From Teratosphaeria epicoccoides (lineage: Eukaryota; Ascomycota; Dothideomycetes; Mycosphaerellales; Teratosphaeriaceae): DNA of 64,000 nucleotides. The notes beneath the pieces were generated by a model that was not told the origin of the DNA, ran no database searches, and saw only the letters and a program-made list of their open reading frames with translations. The stretch spans positions 1 to 64,000 of the forward strand of contig JADDMT010000115.1 of NCBI GenBank assembly GCA_021401465.1, in the 5' to 3' direction. This document shows, in pieces, positions 21,764 through 33,000 of this stretch (positions within the stretch are counted from its first letter, which is position 1; each line of letters opens with the position of its first letter). A program made the position numbers and the translations under genes.

Positions 21764-22983
21764 GAAGACTATTTTAGTAAGGTAACGCGAGTACTCTAGA
21801 AGCTCTAGGACAAGGGCCTATACCTTAACCCTAGGGAGAGTAAGGTTGCTAAGAAGGAGATTAAGTACCTAGGATTCATAATCCATGCTAATAGAAAAGG
21901 CGTAGGGACTAATCCTAAAAAGGTAGAAGCTATGCGTAACTAGGAGTAGCTAAGGACATAGAAGGAAGTCTGTAGACTCCTTAGCTTTGCTAACTATAAC
22001 AGGATGTTTATCCCGAACTACTTAAAAACACCTGTCAGAATCCCTAGCCTTTTAGCTAGGGCCCTAGGCAGCGGCGCTAGACTTAGCCTGCTAAGGGCTG
22101 TTACCCTTGCTAGCAGCGTTCTTCCGCCGCCTACCTAGCGTAAGCGCTAGTAGAACGCCCCTAGAGCTTTCGAATAGTTAGCGCGTAAAAACACATAGAG
22201 TATAGGATGTACTTACAGGAGGCCCTGCTAGGCGACAGTAGCAGTAATAGTGCCTGTTACCTCCTAGGCTACTACGCTATACGAGAGTTAGCGGAGCAAA
22301 CAAAGGAGGCTTATTATGTAAGTAAGCATGTAAGAGAAAGGAAGCAAGAGTAGTACTAAAGGGCGATTTTTATATAGTAGGGTACGTGTAAGCACGGGCC
22401 TAGGAGAGCCCCCTTAATAGCTTAGACTATAAGAGTAGAAGTAAAGTAAAGTAAAGTAAGGTAAAGTAGACTTAGCTAAGTGAAGTAGAGTTAGGGGACT
22501 ACGTAAGACTAGCTAGGGGCTAGGTCTTATACGCTAGAGGATAGTAAGTAGGGGGGTTTAATTACAAGAAGTAAAGTAAAGTAGATTTAGCTGAGTAAAG
22601 TAGAGTCACGAGACCGTACGAGACTAGTTAGGGGCCTAGCCTTATAAGCTAGAGAGTAATTAGTAGGGGGATTTAGTTACGACACTACTACTCTCTAGGC
22701 GGCTCTGTCTAAATCCGGACGTAAAACGCAGGGAAGGAGCTTGTACTCCCTTAGGTCCCTTGCTGTTCTACATAGAGGAAGGACGAACGAAGGGGAGGTA
22801 GGGGGGGGTAATGTAAAGGGCGAGGCCCTAAGTCCTTAGCATAGGCTAAGGCCTATACGCGACCCCTAACAAGGGACAAGGCTAGCTATAAAGGACTAGA
22901 TAGCTAGCAGATAGTCCTTCTCTCCCTATTATACTTGTTAAATACTACATAAACCCCTATGTACACGCTATTTACCCGTGACA
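21764..22983 (+). mobile_element. Inverted 3' fragment of a second B copy, with LTR-B at 22812-22983
   Basis: Plus-strand RT C-terminal sequence (KEIKYLGFIIHANRKG near 21860-21910) runs to PNYLKT, then jumps at about 22030 to the B downstream-ORF region. This deletes RNase H, integrase and chromodomain. It continues through the AGTAA-rich region and purine tract to a 172-bp LTR-B (22812-22983, TGTAAAGG...CGTGACA). The outer element is on the minus strand, so this fragment is inverted within it. No target duplication was found, so rearrangement is more likely than insertion. Confidence 0.7.
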
Positions 22984-23799
22984 GTTAGTAGCCTTAGAGT
23001 TTGTCATGACTCTTTTAACCTCCTCTACAAACGCGTAGTAGTCTCCCCTGTCTCTTATGTTTGCTATGTACATCCTTGCGGGGTTTAAAAACAAATTCTT
23101 AAGGTATCTAATCTTTACGTCATCTGTCTACTAGTCCTCTCCTACTAAAAGCAGGAGTCTGTCAAATTCTAGCTAGTATTTGTGCTATAGCTAGCCTACT
23201 ACATGTCGAAGGTTTGTAAGCTACTCTATAGCCTTTATTATCTTGTTACTATCCGCAAACATGGCTTCAAGTTATACAAAGAAAGCTTTAGGGTCCTTGT
23301 CTCTGTCTAGGCCTCCTTTCTCCTAGAAGTAGCGCATCCGAGCGCGCTAGCAAGCAGGGACAGTATCGTAGATTATGTTCTAGTAATAATCTACGCTTAT
23401 TAGGAGTTTTGTCCTAGAGCGCGCCCTAAGCAAACTCTTTATCTAGAGGAGATAGTCCCTAAACAATTTGGCCTTTCTATCCTACGTTAGTAGCCTCTAC
23501 TCTCGGGGTCCTGTTAGTTCTATGCTAGAGTTTACGGGCGTTACTATAGCTAGCGCATCTGCGAGAGCTTCTAGCAGCTCCTCTAATAGGGTACCTATGC
23601 CCTGTTACTACTAGGACTCCGATTCGTTTAACGCGGCTTACATAGCGGTTAGCTTAGCTATAATCTGCTGTTATTAGGCATGTATTCCTCTAACGACATG
23701 ACGCATTTCTGCTATTACTTCTTTGTTCGTAGACCCTTTAGACACTAGGGTTAATTAGCTAGAGGATAGCCCTTCTATAGTGAAATTGCTTATACTTAA
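22984..23799 (-). pseudogene. B element gag region
   Basis: Between the 5' LTR (23800-23965) and the inverted fragment, the minus strand has degraded coding sequence typical of a helical gag. I see no intact zinc knuckle. Protease and most of RT are missing from this copy. Confidence 0.5.
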
Positions 23800-23965
23800 T
23801 GTTACAGGTAAACAGCGTGTATATAGGGGTTCATGTAGTATTTAACAAGTACGATAGGGGAGAGAAGGACTATCTAGTAGCTATCCGGTCCTTTATAGCT
23901 AGCCTTGTCAGGGGTCGCGCATAGGCCTTAGCCTATGCTAAGGACTTAGGGCCTCGCCCTTTACA
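23800..23965 (-). mobile_element. B element 5' LTR
   Basis: 166 bp; plus strand TGTTACAGGTAAACAG to GCCCTTTACA. The right flank CAAGG at 23966-23970 duplicates 10371-10375. Confidence 0.9.
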
Positions 23966-25420
23966 CAAGGTATCTAAGACCTCCCTAGAGGGGAGGCAAA
24001 AGAGAGACAAGCCTAAGAAGACTCAAAAAGTATCGCGGGTATCTAGATTACCTGTTACTAACAGAGTAGACTTGTAGCCTGCCTAGTGTTAATCTAGGGC
24101 AGTCTAAGTCGATAGCTTGTATAAGCTAGTACACTAAATGTTAGACGACCTCGCGGAAGTTAACATGATACCCTAGCGGCTAGTTATATAGCTTGGTTTA
24201 AAGCCAATCCTAGGAGCTCTACTACTAACTATGAAGTCCTTCTAGGGTAAAGGCATAGCAGCTTAAGGCAGGTCTAACGTACGCCTTTAACTTGCGGACT
24301 CTTTAGGAGAAGAGCGTAAAACTAGCAAAGTCTTCTATGCTAAAGACATTCTAGATAAGGAACTTAATATAGATGTATATGCTATATAATATGAAAATAT
24401 CTCGTAGTATAACAGAGTAATCTGACCTTTTAGTAGGTACAAGATAGCGCTGCTTTCTGCTTATCGTAGAGGTAGCGCTAGAGGTGCTTATAACTACTAA
24501 CGTACCTTAATAAAGAAAGCATGTCTAAGCCTGACCCTACAGGGGTACCGTGGGGTTAGGAAACCCCTGTAGGGGTACTATAGCGTTAGCGGCGTAGGGC
24601 ATCCCACGTTAGGCATTAATCCTACTTAGACGACATATAAGCTAACGTATGTACGAAGGACCCCCTTTGCTATATAGCAGGGTTATTACATGCTAAGGGC
24701 AGGCATTAGAACCTATGCGGCTCTAATAGCCCCCTAGTATTAACATTATCAGAACTCCTACTAGGCCGCCCTTAGCGCTATAAGCAGGGAGTCGTTGTTA
24801 ATAGAGCGACAGCCTATTAGTTCTACAGCTCTAAGGGCAAAGTACCTACAGTAAAGATGTAGGACACACATAGCTTTTACAAGGACATAAAGAAGGTCTA
24901 GTATGTGTATGCAGTCTGCATATGTAGCGTCTAGGAGGACACTACCCTTCTGCCTAAACTAGAAGGACACGCCGATGTTTTTAACGTAGAGGCTACGGCT
25001 TATGCTTAGGCCCTAGACGTAGAGTACGGAATTAACCTCAAGGAAGGATATAACCCTCCGTACTAACCTCTATATACTATGTTAGAACCTTAGCTTAAAG
25101 CACTTCAAGACTACCTCTATAAGGTGTAAAAGAACGCGTAGATCCTACAATGTAACAGCAAGGCAGGAGCGCTAGTAATGTTTGTCCTAAAGAAGGATAA
25201 CATACTCTGCCTATACGTAGACTATAGGGGCTTTATTATAGTAACTTAGAAGAACTGCTACCTCCTACTAGTTATTAGCAAGACGCTTAACTAGCTCGGT
25301 TACACTACAATATTCTTGTCTATTAACTTAAAGGACGCCTACTACTAAATTCCTAGTTAGAAGAGTAACAAGTAGAAGACTATGTTTAGAATGTAGTATA
25401 GACACTTTAAGTATAAGCAG
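23966..25420 (+). pseudogene. Element E pol (protease to RT), split by a solo LTR
   Basis: This continues E after the B insertion (TATCTAAGACCTCCCTAGAG joins to 10375). RT is recognisable at about 25170-25270: ALVMFVLKKDNILCLYVDYR, then a stop where Gln fits. A solo LTR-A (24365-24751) interrupts it; GAACT joins on both sides. The RT palm box and everything up to the chromodomain are missing, replaced by the LTR scrap at 25421-25465. Confidence 0.8.
24365..24751 (-). mobile_element. Solo LTR-A with GAACT target duplication, best-preserved 5' terminus
   Basis: 387 bp. On the minus strand it runs TGATAATG...CTATATTA, flanked by GAACT at 24360-24364 and 24752-24756. It retains the TG that is TA in the other LTR-A copies, so it fixes the true 5' terminus of this family. 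It is inserted in a pol gene of its own family (element E). Confidence 0.95.
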
Positions 25421-25465
25421 AACCTATGCGGCTCCTATAGCCCCCTAGTATTAACCGTATTAGTA
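25421..25465 (-). mobile_element. 45-bp 5'-end scrap of LTR-A
   Basis: The reverse complement starts TAATACGG and continues as LTR-A through GCCGCATAGGTTCTGC, then stops. It sits exactly where E pol jumps from RT to chromodomain, marking a deletion junction. Confidence 0.75.
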
Positions 25466-25770
25466 AAGTAGAAAGGATATCTACTTAAGTAGATGTAGTA
25501 GGTTCTAGCTTAAGACTATAAGAACACTCTAGATGCTATTTGCAAGTTCGAAGAGCAAAGGAGTTACGAATAGGGCTTACAAAGGTCGAATTATAGGAGA
25601 ACAAGAATTTTGGAGCAGAGTTCTTAATATATGTATATAGTATATAACGCATAAAGAGACACTAAGAAACAAACGCCTTACTTTAAACGTTACTGCTAAT
25701 ATATCAGGAAACCCTAAGAAAGAAAAGAACCTAGAAAAGAACACATGATTAGATTAGCTTTATAGCTAAT
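25466..25770 (+). pseudogene. Element E chromodomain and pol 3' end
   Basis: The translation VK-stop-KGYLLK with downstream VLA-stop-DYKNTLDAI aligns with the G chromodomain at 41515-41575. Downstream sequence (GGAGCAGAGTTCTTAA at about 25610, AGATTAGCTTTATAGCTAAT near 25755) matches G up to the stop codon of G's antisense ORF, then diverges at 25771. E is therefore cut at the end of its antisense ORF. Confidence 0.75.
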
Positions 25771-25867
25771 ACCCTAGGTATGCTTGTAGCTGTCACAATT
25801 AGGGCGCGGGATTAACTTGCGGTTCCTGATACAAGTCTCGGCCTTATTAAGCTTAGTATCCTCTTGC
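25771..25867. other. Short spacer, unassigned
   Basis: Sequence between the E truncation point and the miniature LTR element. Nothing recognised. Confidence 0.4.
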
Positions 25868-25872
25868 ATAGT

Positions 25873-26514
25873 TAATAGGGAAGGTATGCTGTCCTTTTAC
25901 TACTACCCTACGTAGCTACAAAAGGCTTAGTAATTAGTCCTGTAACAGGGCTGATTATAGTTAGCTATATATGCATACACATTATAACCTAAGAAATATC
26001 CGCAAGGTCACGTGATGCCAAGCCTGCGGCTAGTACCCGCATGTCTAGCATATTATTATCTCCCCTCTAAGGGGACCGCCCTTAGTTCTACTAAACTAAA
26101 CAGCATACTATTACATGACTTAGAGGCAGGGGGCCTACAAAAACACATGACTTAGAGGGAGGCGACTAGCTCTCTATAGACACATGACTTAGTAGTAGCT
26201 TACCTTACATAGTCACAGGCATATGTTACCCTAAGCTAGTTAGCATCTACAGATACCCTATACTCTTGGCTAGAGATCTAAGCAGAAAAATTACTTGAAC
26301 CTAGGTCTGACTATATAGGACTAATTACTCTTAATAGGGAAGGTGTACTAACCTTTTACTACTACCCTACATGGCTACAAAAGGCTTAGTAATTAGTCCT
26401 GTAACAGGGCTGATTATAGTTAGCTATATATGCACACATATTCTAACCTAAGAAATATCCGCAAGGTCCTGTGATACTAAGCCTACAGCTAGCACCTACA
26501 CGTCTGGCATATTA
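25873..26514 (+). mobile_element. Miniature LTR element (TRIM-like), 642 bp, ATAGT target duplication
   Basis: Two direct repeats of 183 bp (25873-26055 and 26332-26514) enclose 276 bp, and ATAGT flanks the whole at 25868-25872 and 26515-26519. Each repeat starts TAATAGGGAAGG and ends GCATATTA, the same TRATA...TATTA termini as the F and G LTRs. The internal part has no coding sequence. It contains three copies of ACATGACTTAG (near 26113, 26150 and 26182) with purine-rich tails. Size, LTRs and target duplication fit a terminal-repeat retrotransposon in miniature, mobilised in trans. The shared termini suggest the F/G lineage supplied the enzymes. The strand is arbitrary. Confidence 0.85.
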
Positions 26515-26598
26515 ATAGTAAATGCGGTAATACTACGGTATGTAGGGATTACGTTAGGATTAAGCGTATTACTAAATGTATCCTACTTAGCATCCTCT

Positions 26599-29392
26599 GT
26601 TACAGAATGTTCTGATTAGTATTACGGAATGTTCTAGGGCTAAGCTTTAGCTAATTAGAACCTACATAACAAGCAGGGACAGCGCTGTAGAGTACTCTGC
26701 TACTCTGTAGTACTCTGTCAAATAGAGTAATAGAGTAGGATAGAGTACTAGGCATAGCTGCTACAGAACGCTCTACTACTATATAGTACTCTATTAAACA
26801 GAGTAATAGAGCAGGACAGAGTGCTAGAGAATCTCCTATGTATTTAGGAACGTTAAGATACCCTTATAGCTTTAATGCGTTTAACTTATGTTACATACTT
26901 ACTAATTAGAATTACCTTTGTACTAATTATTTTGTCTTAGCTCCTACTTATGTTAGCACTCTCTAAAGAAGCCTTGGCTTACACGTGATAAGAAGTTACC
27001 TGACTGCCTGTCGCAAGTAACTATAACACTTTAAACGCCCTTAGGATAAGCGCCTTATCACAAGTTAGAAGGGGAACTCCTGCCCCTAGCAAGACAAGTA
27101 GTACTTAATGTACTACTACTAGTACTAGCAACGTACTAGGAACCTATGCTAGAAACGATTCTCTTAAGATTAGGAAGCTCGACTTCTACTATAGCAACTA
27201 AGACAAGTTTAACACCTAAGTTAACTAGATAGACATATACTTTATGTTTTATAATGACGTTTATATAAGGCAAGGCTTAGCATTAGGTTAAACTATTTCT
27301 TAGGACCTATCTAGACAGTAATAGAACTAATAACTCGAATAGAGTTTTTACAAGCTACGAACATCTTAAGCATGTAATGAAGAAAGTCTTTAGATCTTTA
27401 AACAAGGTTGCTACTATAGTTAGGGTTATCTAACACTTAACTTAGAAGGGGTTATATGCTAACTATGCTACTAAGTTTCAGGAATACGCCTAGCTTACTA
27501 ATTAGGACAACAAAGCTCTTATGACAATATACTAACAAGGTCTTAAAGATAACGTCAAGGATAAGCTTATACGCGATAGCAGGAAGGTAGATAATATAGG
27601 AACATTAGTTAGGATTATAATCGATCTTGATAATAGGCTCTACGAACAAGCTTTAGAATAACACTACGATTCTAAGACTTCTAGAAAAGCAGGTTTTGCT
27701 CCTAGATATAACAATCGACAAAACCATAGTACCTATGATAAGCTAAAGGGGAACAACTACTATAGTGCGTAACTAATAGAGCTAGACGCTATCTAGAAGG
27801 GTCGAGCATTTAAAGGAAAGAAGGGCAAGAGTCCGCCTAGGAAAGCAGAAAGACTAACTTGCTATGCCTGTAGTAAGGAAGGCTACATAGCGAGGGACTA
27901 TCGCGGCAAGAAAATAGTACGAGGCAAACAGTTTAACATGATATAACAAAAGGACTTATGCGGAGAAGGCTACAGAATAATTAGTATACTAAGCTCTATT
28001 AATAAAGCGCTAAGGACCTACGTAGAGGTAGTTACTAGAAAAACCCCTACATGAGTAATAGATCACGATGTAGAACCCTTAATTAGGAACTCTGCAAGGA
28101 TCTATAGTATAATATCCACGAAGAAAACAAGGAACTCTGTAACCACGAAAACAAAGTCAAGTTAGAATTTACTAAGTTAGGGATATTACCTAAGGAACGC
28201 TTGCTAATTCTACTAGAACTACATAGCACATGCAGAGCTCTACTAAAGTGCGAACTCTGTATAATGGCAAGAAGGACTAGGTACGTACGACTAAGCCTTA
28301 CATAAGAAGACGCAAGCCTTGAAGAAATTAACGAGTCTTGCTTTAATAATGACGAAGAGAACTAAGATCCGAGAACTTTATTCCCTTAAGAGGAGCAGCC
28401 TAAAACAATGCAGGAAGTTCCGGAGTCCCCTTAGCTACAGGAGGATTAGCAAGACGAGTCTAAGGAAGAAAGTCCTAGCAAATTAGACGAATCTAATAAA
28501 GAAATCAAGGAGGAAAGTAACGACGAAATCCTTACGTTTACAGTAGATACGCTAGCACCTATACGCGCATTATTACTACACATTATAAGACAACATGAAG
28601 CAATATTCCTAAGGATAAATAACAAGCAACAAAAAATGAATCTAGTATAACTTGACTATGTATAGATAATACTACAAGCTAAGTTTTAGAATTATCTATA
28701 GCTAGAAATAGACTACGCTTACTATAACTTTGTCATAGAACGTATACCTATAGGAAGCACAATTACCCTATATAGATACCTTTTACTAGACAACTAAGGC
28801 ATAGTAACTATAGAAATGCAGGACATAGTTAGAAGACTAAACTAATAATACTAGACAGTAATTACTAGGCAAGGATAATACGTACGTAACAAAACCCTCG
28901 AAGAAAAACTATATGCTTAAGAGGCGCTACAGACAAAACAAAAGATCCATAACTAGTTAGAACAACGTCAGGCTGACAGCTAGTCAGGAAATGGATTAAC
29001 CTCCTAAATCAGAGCGTTCTAAGGGAGTTCCTTAACACAGAAAGCACTTAAGCATTAACAGCAGTCTCCCGCACTAAAATAATCGTTAATTAGTACCTAA
29101 CAAGTACATTAATAGATTCTAGAGCGAGCAGGAATTTTGCCTCCGAATCATTTGTTAAGAGCTAAGGGATCGTAACCTAAAGCAGAAAGGAAGGAGCGTA
29201 TAAACTTATAGTAGTAGATACGTCTCCGCTACCTAGCGTAGAATGAGAGACGATATTGTTACTACTAGCTATCTAATAGTACTACGAGGAAATCGTCTTA
29301 GATGTTACTAACATAGCTAGTTATGACATTGTACTAGGCATGCCTTAGTTAAGAAAACATAACCTAGTTATAGACTAGAAAAGAGGAGTACT
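26599..29392 (+). mobile_element. D-family Gypsy element, 5' half (D1): LTR, gag, protease region
   Basis: A probable 5' LTR begins TGTTACAGAATG at 26599 and ends near 26895; the end is uncertain. It contains short TAGAGTACT/ACTCTGCTACTCTG repeats. Gag follows, with a zinc knuckle at about 27860-27905 reading CYACSKEGYIARDY (His and last Cys now Tyr). Colinear sequence at 58633-61435 (D2) confirms the family. The copy stops at GTACT (29388-29392), inside the protease region, where the Copia LTR begins. The matching D2 sequence continues past GTACTC, so the 3' half of D1 is lost. Confidence 0.8.
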
Positions 29393-29653
29393 TGTTAAAA
29401 TGTAATAGGCAGTCGCATACTAGCTGCACTAAGTTAGTAGGAGTCAGAGTCAGGCAGGACCCTAACTCTGAACTCTCTGACTTAGGTCAGGGGTTAAGAG
29501 ATATATAACCCTAGCTAGGAAGAGAAGAATTTTTACCTCTTCTCTTCTATCTATCACGTTCGTTATATATATAATACCTGACATAATATATTCATTCTGT
29601 GGCTACTTCCTATGCGTAAATCTACTGCCTGTATTTAAGGCCTTAATTTAACA
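29393..29653 (+). mobile_element. Copia 5' LTR (LTR-C)
   Basis: 261 bp, TGTTAAAATG to TTAATTTAACA, with a pyrimidine/purine mirror (GAAGAGAAGAATTTTT ... CTCTTCTCTTC) near 29518-29549 that could form a hairpin in the transcript. Confidence 0.92.
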
Positions 29654-29668
29654 GGTTCTGAGCCTAGG
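29654..29668 (+). other. Probable Copia primer-binding site (tRNA-iMet internal type)
   Basis: GGTTCTGAGCCTAGG directly follows the 5' LTR. It resembles the anticodon-arm-type primer site of Copia elements that use a 5' half of initiator tRNA-Met (as in Drosophila copia, GGTTATGGGCCCAG). The differences include one consistent with CAG-to-TAG mutation. Confidence 0.5.
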
Positions 29669-30059
29669 TTTTGCCTATAGCTAGAAGAATTTGTCAGAAG
29701 AGCGTACTTAATCTGCTAGACAAGTAAGGGCAGACTAGAGGCTGCCGCCGCACTATGTAAAGGAGACTAGAGCCTGTCAGAGCATGTTAGATAGACTCTT
29801 AAGACGCAGATAAGACATGAAAGAGCCTAGTAACTACTCAGAGATAGTTAAAAAAGTTTGTAGTTACCTTCTAAAACTATATAGGAATTCGACATACAAC
29901 AATCTTAGTTTATCTGTTCTATACTTATTCATTTACTAATTATAATACTTCCTTACTATAGACTCATCTAAGGACCGAAAGAAAGTCCCTACTCTGACAT
30001 AAGAAAACAACGAGTTCTAGTTTAAGCAGGAGTCCTGTCTCCTTACGTCAAAGAAGTGC

Positions 30060-33000
30060 GCATGGCTAATCGACCGGAAGGCGCCGCTTCTAACAAGCCT
30101 GAAGATAGTAATTGCAAATAGCGAAGTACTAGTAGTTAGAGCGGATGTCAGAGCAAGCTAGAGAGCCAAGCTTGCTAGATAGGCAAGTTAACAGTCAGAG
30201 GAACTACCTGCTACTTAGTAGTTACCTTTCATCTTTTCAGGCATACCTCTACGCAAACTCTAGTCAGACTTAAAGGTTAAGCAGCTAGTCCTACTATAGT
30301 ACTACTCGAGGCATGCAAGCAAGCGACAGTAGAGATCCTCTAATCTATTATCTACGCAGAGGGATTAGAGCTAACAAAGCGCTACTTAGAGCTTGTCAGG
30401 ATCTTAGGACTAGAGAGACTAGACACTCGAAGGCACTATGCTACTAGCTACTAATGAAGAGGGGGCACAGTCGTAATATATCGTAGGCAACTAGATGTAT
30501 AAGCTAGCTAACACTAATAAGTAGTTTAAGGCTAATTTAACTGCCCTATATGAAATATTGCGGAGCCTCGACGAGACTAATAGCACTCTGACGCTCAAGT
30601 ACAAGACAGCCGCGAAGGTATAGGCTATATTGCTCTCAAAGTATAAGAAGAACCTTCTAACATCCTTAAGGGTATACTAGCAACAGTACACAATGTACGA
30701 GATAGACGAGGATACGAGTATTAATGACGCCTATGTAACACTTACAAACCTATTACGAAAGATCATGAATGTTAAACCTAAGACAAGAATGTTATACACG
30801 TAGGACAGAGTCGTCTAATAGCTCCTTAATACTCTACCTAAGTACTACTACGACCTAAGACGTAACATCGATCTAATAGGTATAAAGGATAGTTAGAGAA
30901 TCCTGTACATCCTGTTCGAGGAGGAGTCGCGCCTAAAGGGCTCTAACATTGTAATAAGCGCGGAAGTTAGAAAGGGTAGAGCGTGCTTCCTTTGTAGCTT
31001 ACCTAACTATATAGTGTAGAAGTGCCCCTGACTACCTGACGCACAAAAGGCACTAAAAGAGAAGCAGAAGCCATGTAAGCGCTATAGTAACCTACCTCGC
31101 TAGAGGAACACTAAGCTAAGGTCTCTAACCTAGAAGATTAGAGCATTAGAGATAAAAAGCAAGAAGTCTAGTCAGAGCAAATCGCGCTTAGGTAACAAGG
31201 ACAAGAAGCGCATAGACAAGTAAAAGCACAAGAAGGCTAAGGCCTATGCTGTAGATGCAGACATGTCGTCGTCCTTAGGTGACTCTGACTCTAAGAGCTT
31301 AGTATTATTAGAGTACTCTAATTCCTCTAACAAATTAGATGACAAGTACAAATAGGCCTAACGTAAAGAGCAAGCTTAAATAAAGTGTAGATCTCCTTAA
31401 CTCTAGCGTATTAGCCTACATGTCTGACAATAAGGATCTCTTTAGGAATCTGAACCTAATGTAGCGAAGACAAATTAAAGTTAGGGGTATTTTCTTAGAG
31501 AGTAGACATAGGGGTAAAATAGTAATCTCTAATGCGTTTAGAGGGAGTCTTGTAGTTCCTATACTTTATGTCCTATAACTAGGTATTACTCTAATCTTAG
31601 GACAAAAGCTTGTTCGCAAATTTGACTTAGTTAGGATAATGCTTCCTAATGCGTTCTACATAGTAAATTCAAACATTATTCTAATTCTAGAATATTACTC
31701 TTAAGGTAGTGTATACTAACTCTAGAAGATTCATAGCACGCCTATTGCTTAGTTAGAGGGAGCTAAAATCTAGCTAGAATCCCTGCTTGCTCTACTAGCA
31801 GACGTAGAAGACAACTCTAAAATAAAGGCACAAAAATCCTATGACCTTTAGTATTGCCGCTTTCTGCATTATAGCTAGACAAAGCTTGAATCTCTTTATA
31901 AGGTCATAACTCTGACGAACCTAATACCTGTAGTTAAAAGAAGAAGCAATGAAAGGTCACAGATAGAAAGCGTCAGATTCTTAAGCTAATATCGTTAGAC
32001 ATTTACGGCTCTTTGCTATTATTTAGAGAAGGTTACAAGTATTTCCTAATCATTGTAGACAATTACTTGCGAAAGGCGTAGGCATATCCGCTAAAGTATA
32101 GGTCTAATGTAGCAGACGCTCTACATCGCTAGTGTAAGAAGATTAAGCTTAAGACTAATAGAGGCAAACTAATAGTAGTAAAGACTAATAACGCGCTAGA
32201 GCTAACGTCTCTACTAGGTTAGTAGGAGTCAGAGTATAGCATGGCGCTTAACTTAACTAAGGCATATGACTCTTGCGTAAACAGAGTTGCGGAGAAGCAC
32301 ATTAATGACACTAAGAGAGTCGTTAGAGCGATACTACAGGATGTAGGACTTCCTACAGAATTCTGGCTAGAAGCTCTGATTACGAGCTAATATGTGTATA
32401 ACCTATGCCTACTAAAAATCGACAACTTCTTAATTATGCTAGAGGAAGCTTAGTTAGAGCAGAGGCCTTTAGTAGACTATATCCGCGTTTAGGGGTACTA
32501 AGTTATTTCGCATATAGACCCTAAGTTATTGCTAAAGGATTCGAGAAACAACAAGCTTCTAAATTACAGACAGGAAGGCGTAGTCATTAGGTACGTCGAA
32601 GGCACTACTAAGATGTAGAAGGTTTAGGCGCTAGACATAAAGAAGGTTATTACGACAGGGTCTGTTAAAATTCTTCGAAGAAAGCAAGGGGGGTAATTTG
32701 AATCTTGGCTTTACTCTGAAGAATTAGAGTAGCTCTACACTAATGCGACGGCTAGTTAGACGTCTGCCTAAGAAGCCGTCTACCCTAAACCTACAGACAA
32801 CCCGCAAGATTACAACAAATGTCTAGGTACTACCTAAACCCGAGACTAGCGAGGTTATCAAGAGACATAATCTTGACTCTAAGCATAAGTTAGAGCACAA
32901 GTTAGAGCATGTAAAAGAGTACGAGTCAGAGTATGCGAAGGTACTAAATCTACTAGTCGTACTACCTGTAGTACTTAGCAAGAGGACAAGAGCAAGGTTA

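Larger units (their letters stand above)
10376..23965 (-). mobile_element. B-family Gypsy element with nested insertions (13.6 kb span)
   Basis: LTRs of 166 bp at 10376-10541 (3') and 23800-23965 (5') are both in minus orientation and are flanked by CAAGG on the outer sides (10371-10375 and 23966-23970). Removing the span rejoins element E cleanly, as judged against the uninterrupted copy at 45060-45130. Inside are gag (22984-23799), an inverted fragment of another B copy (21764-22983), an RNase H segment (21431-21763), a complete F element (14786-21425), the rest of pol (to about 12400), a downstream ORF, and a solo LTR-A (10619-10978). All B reading frames are RIP-broken. Confidence 0.85.
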
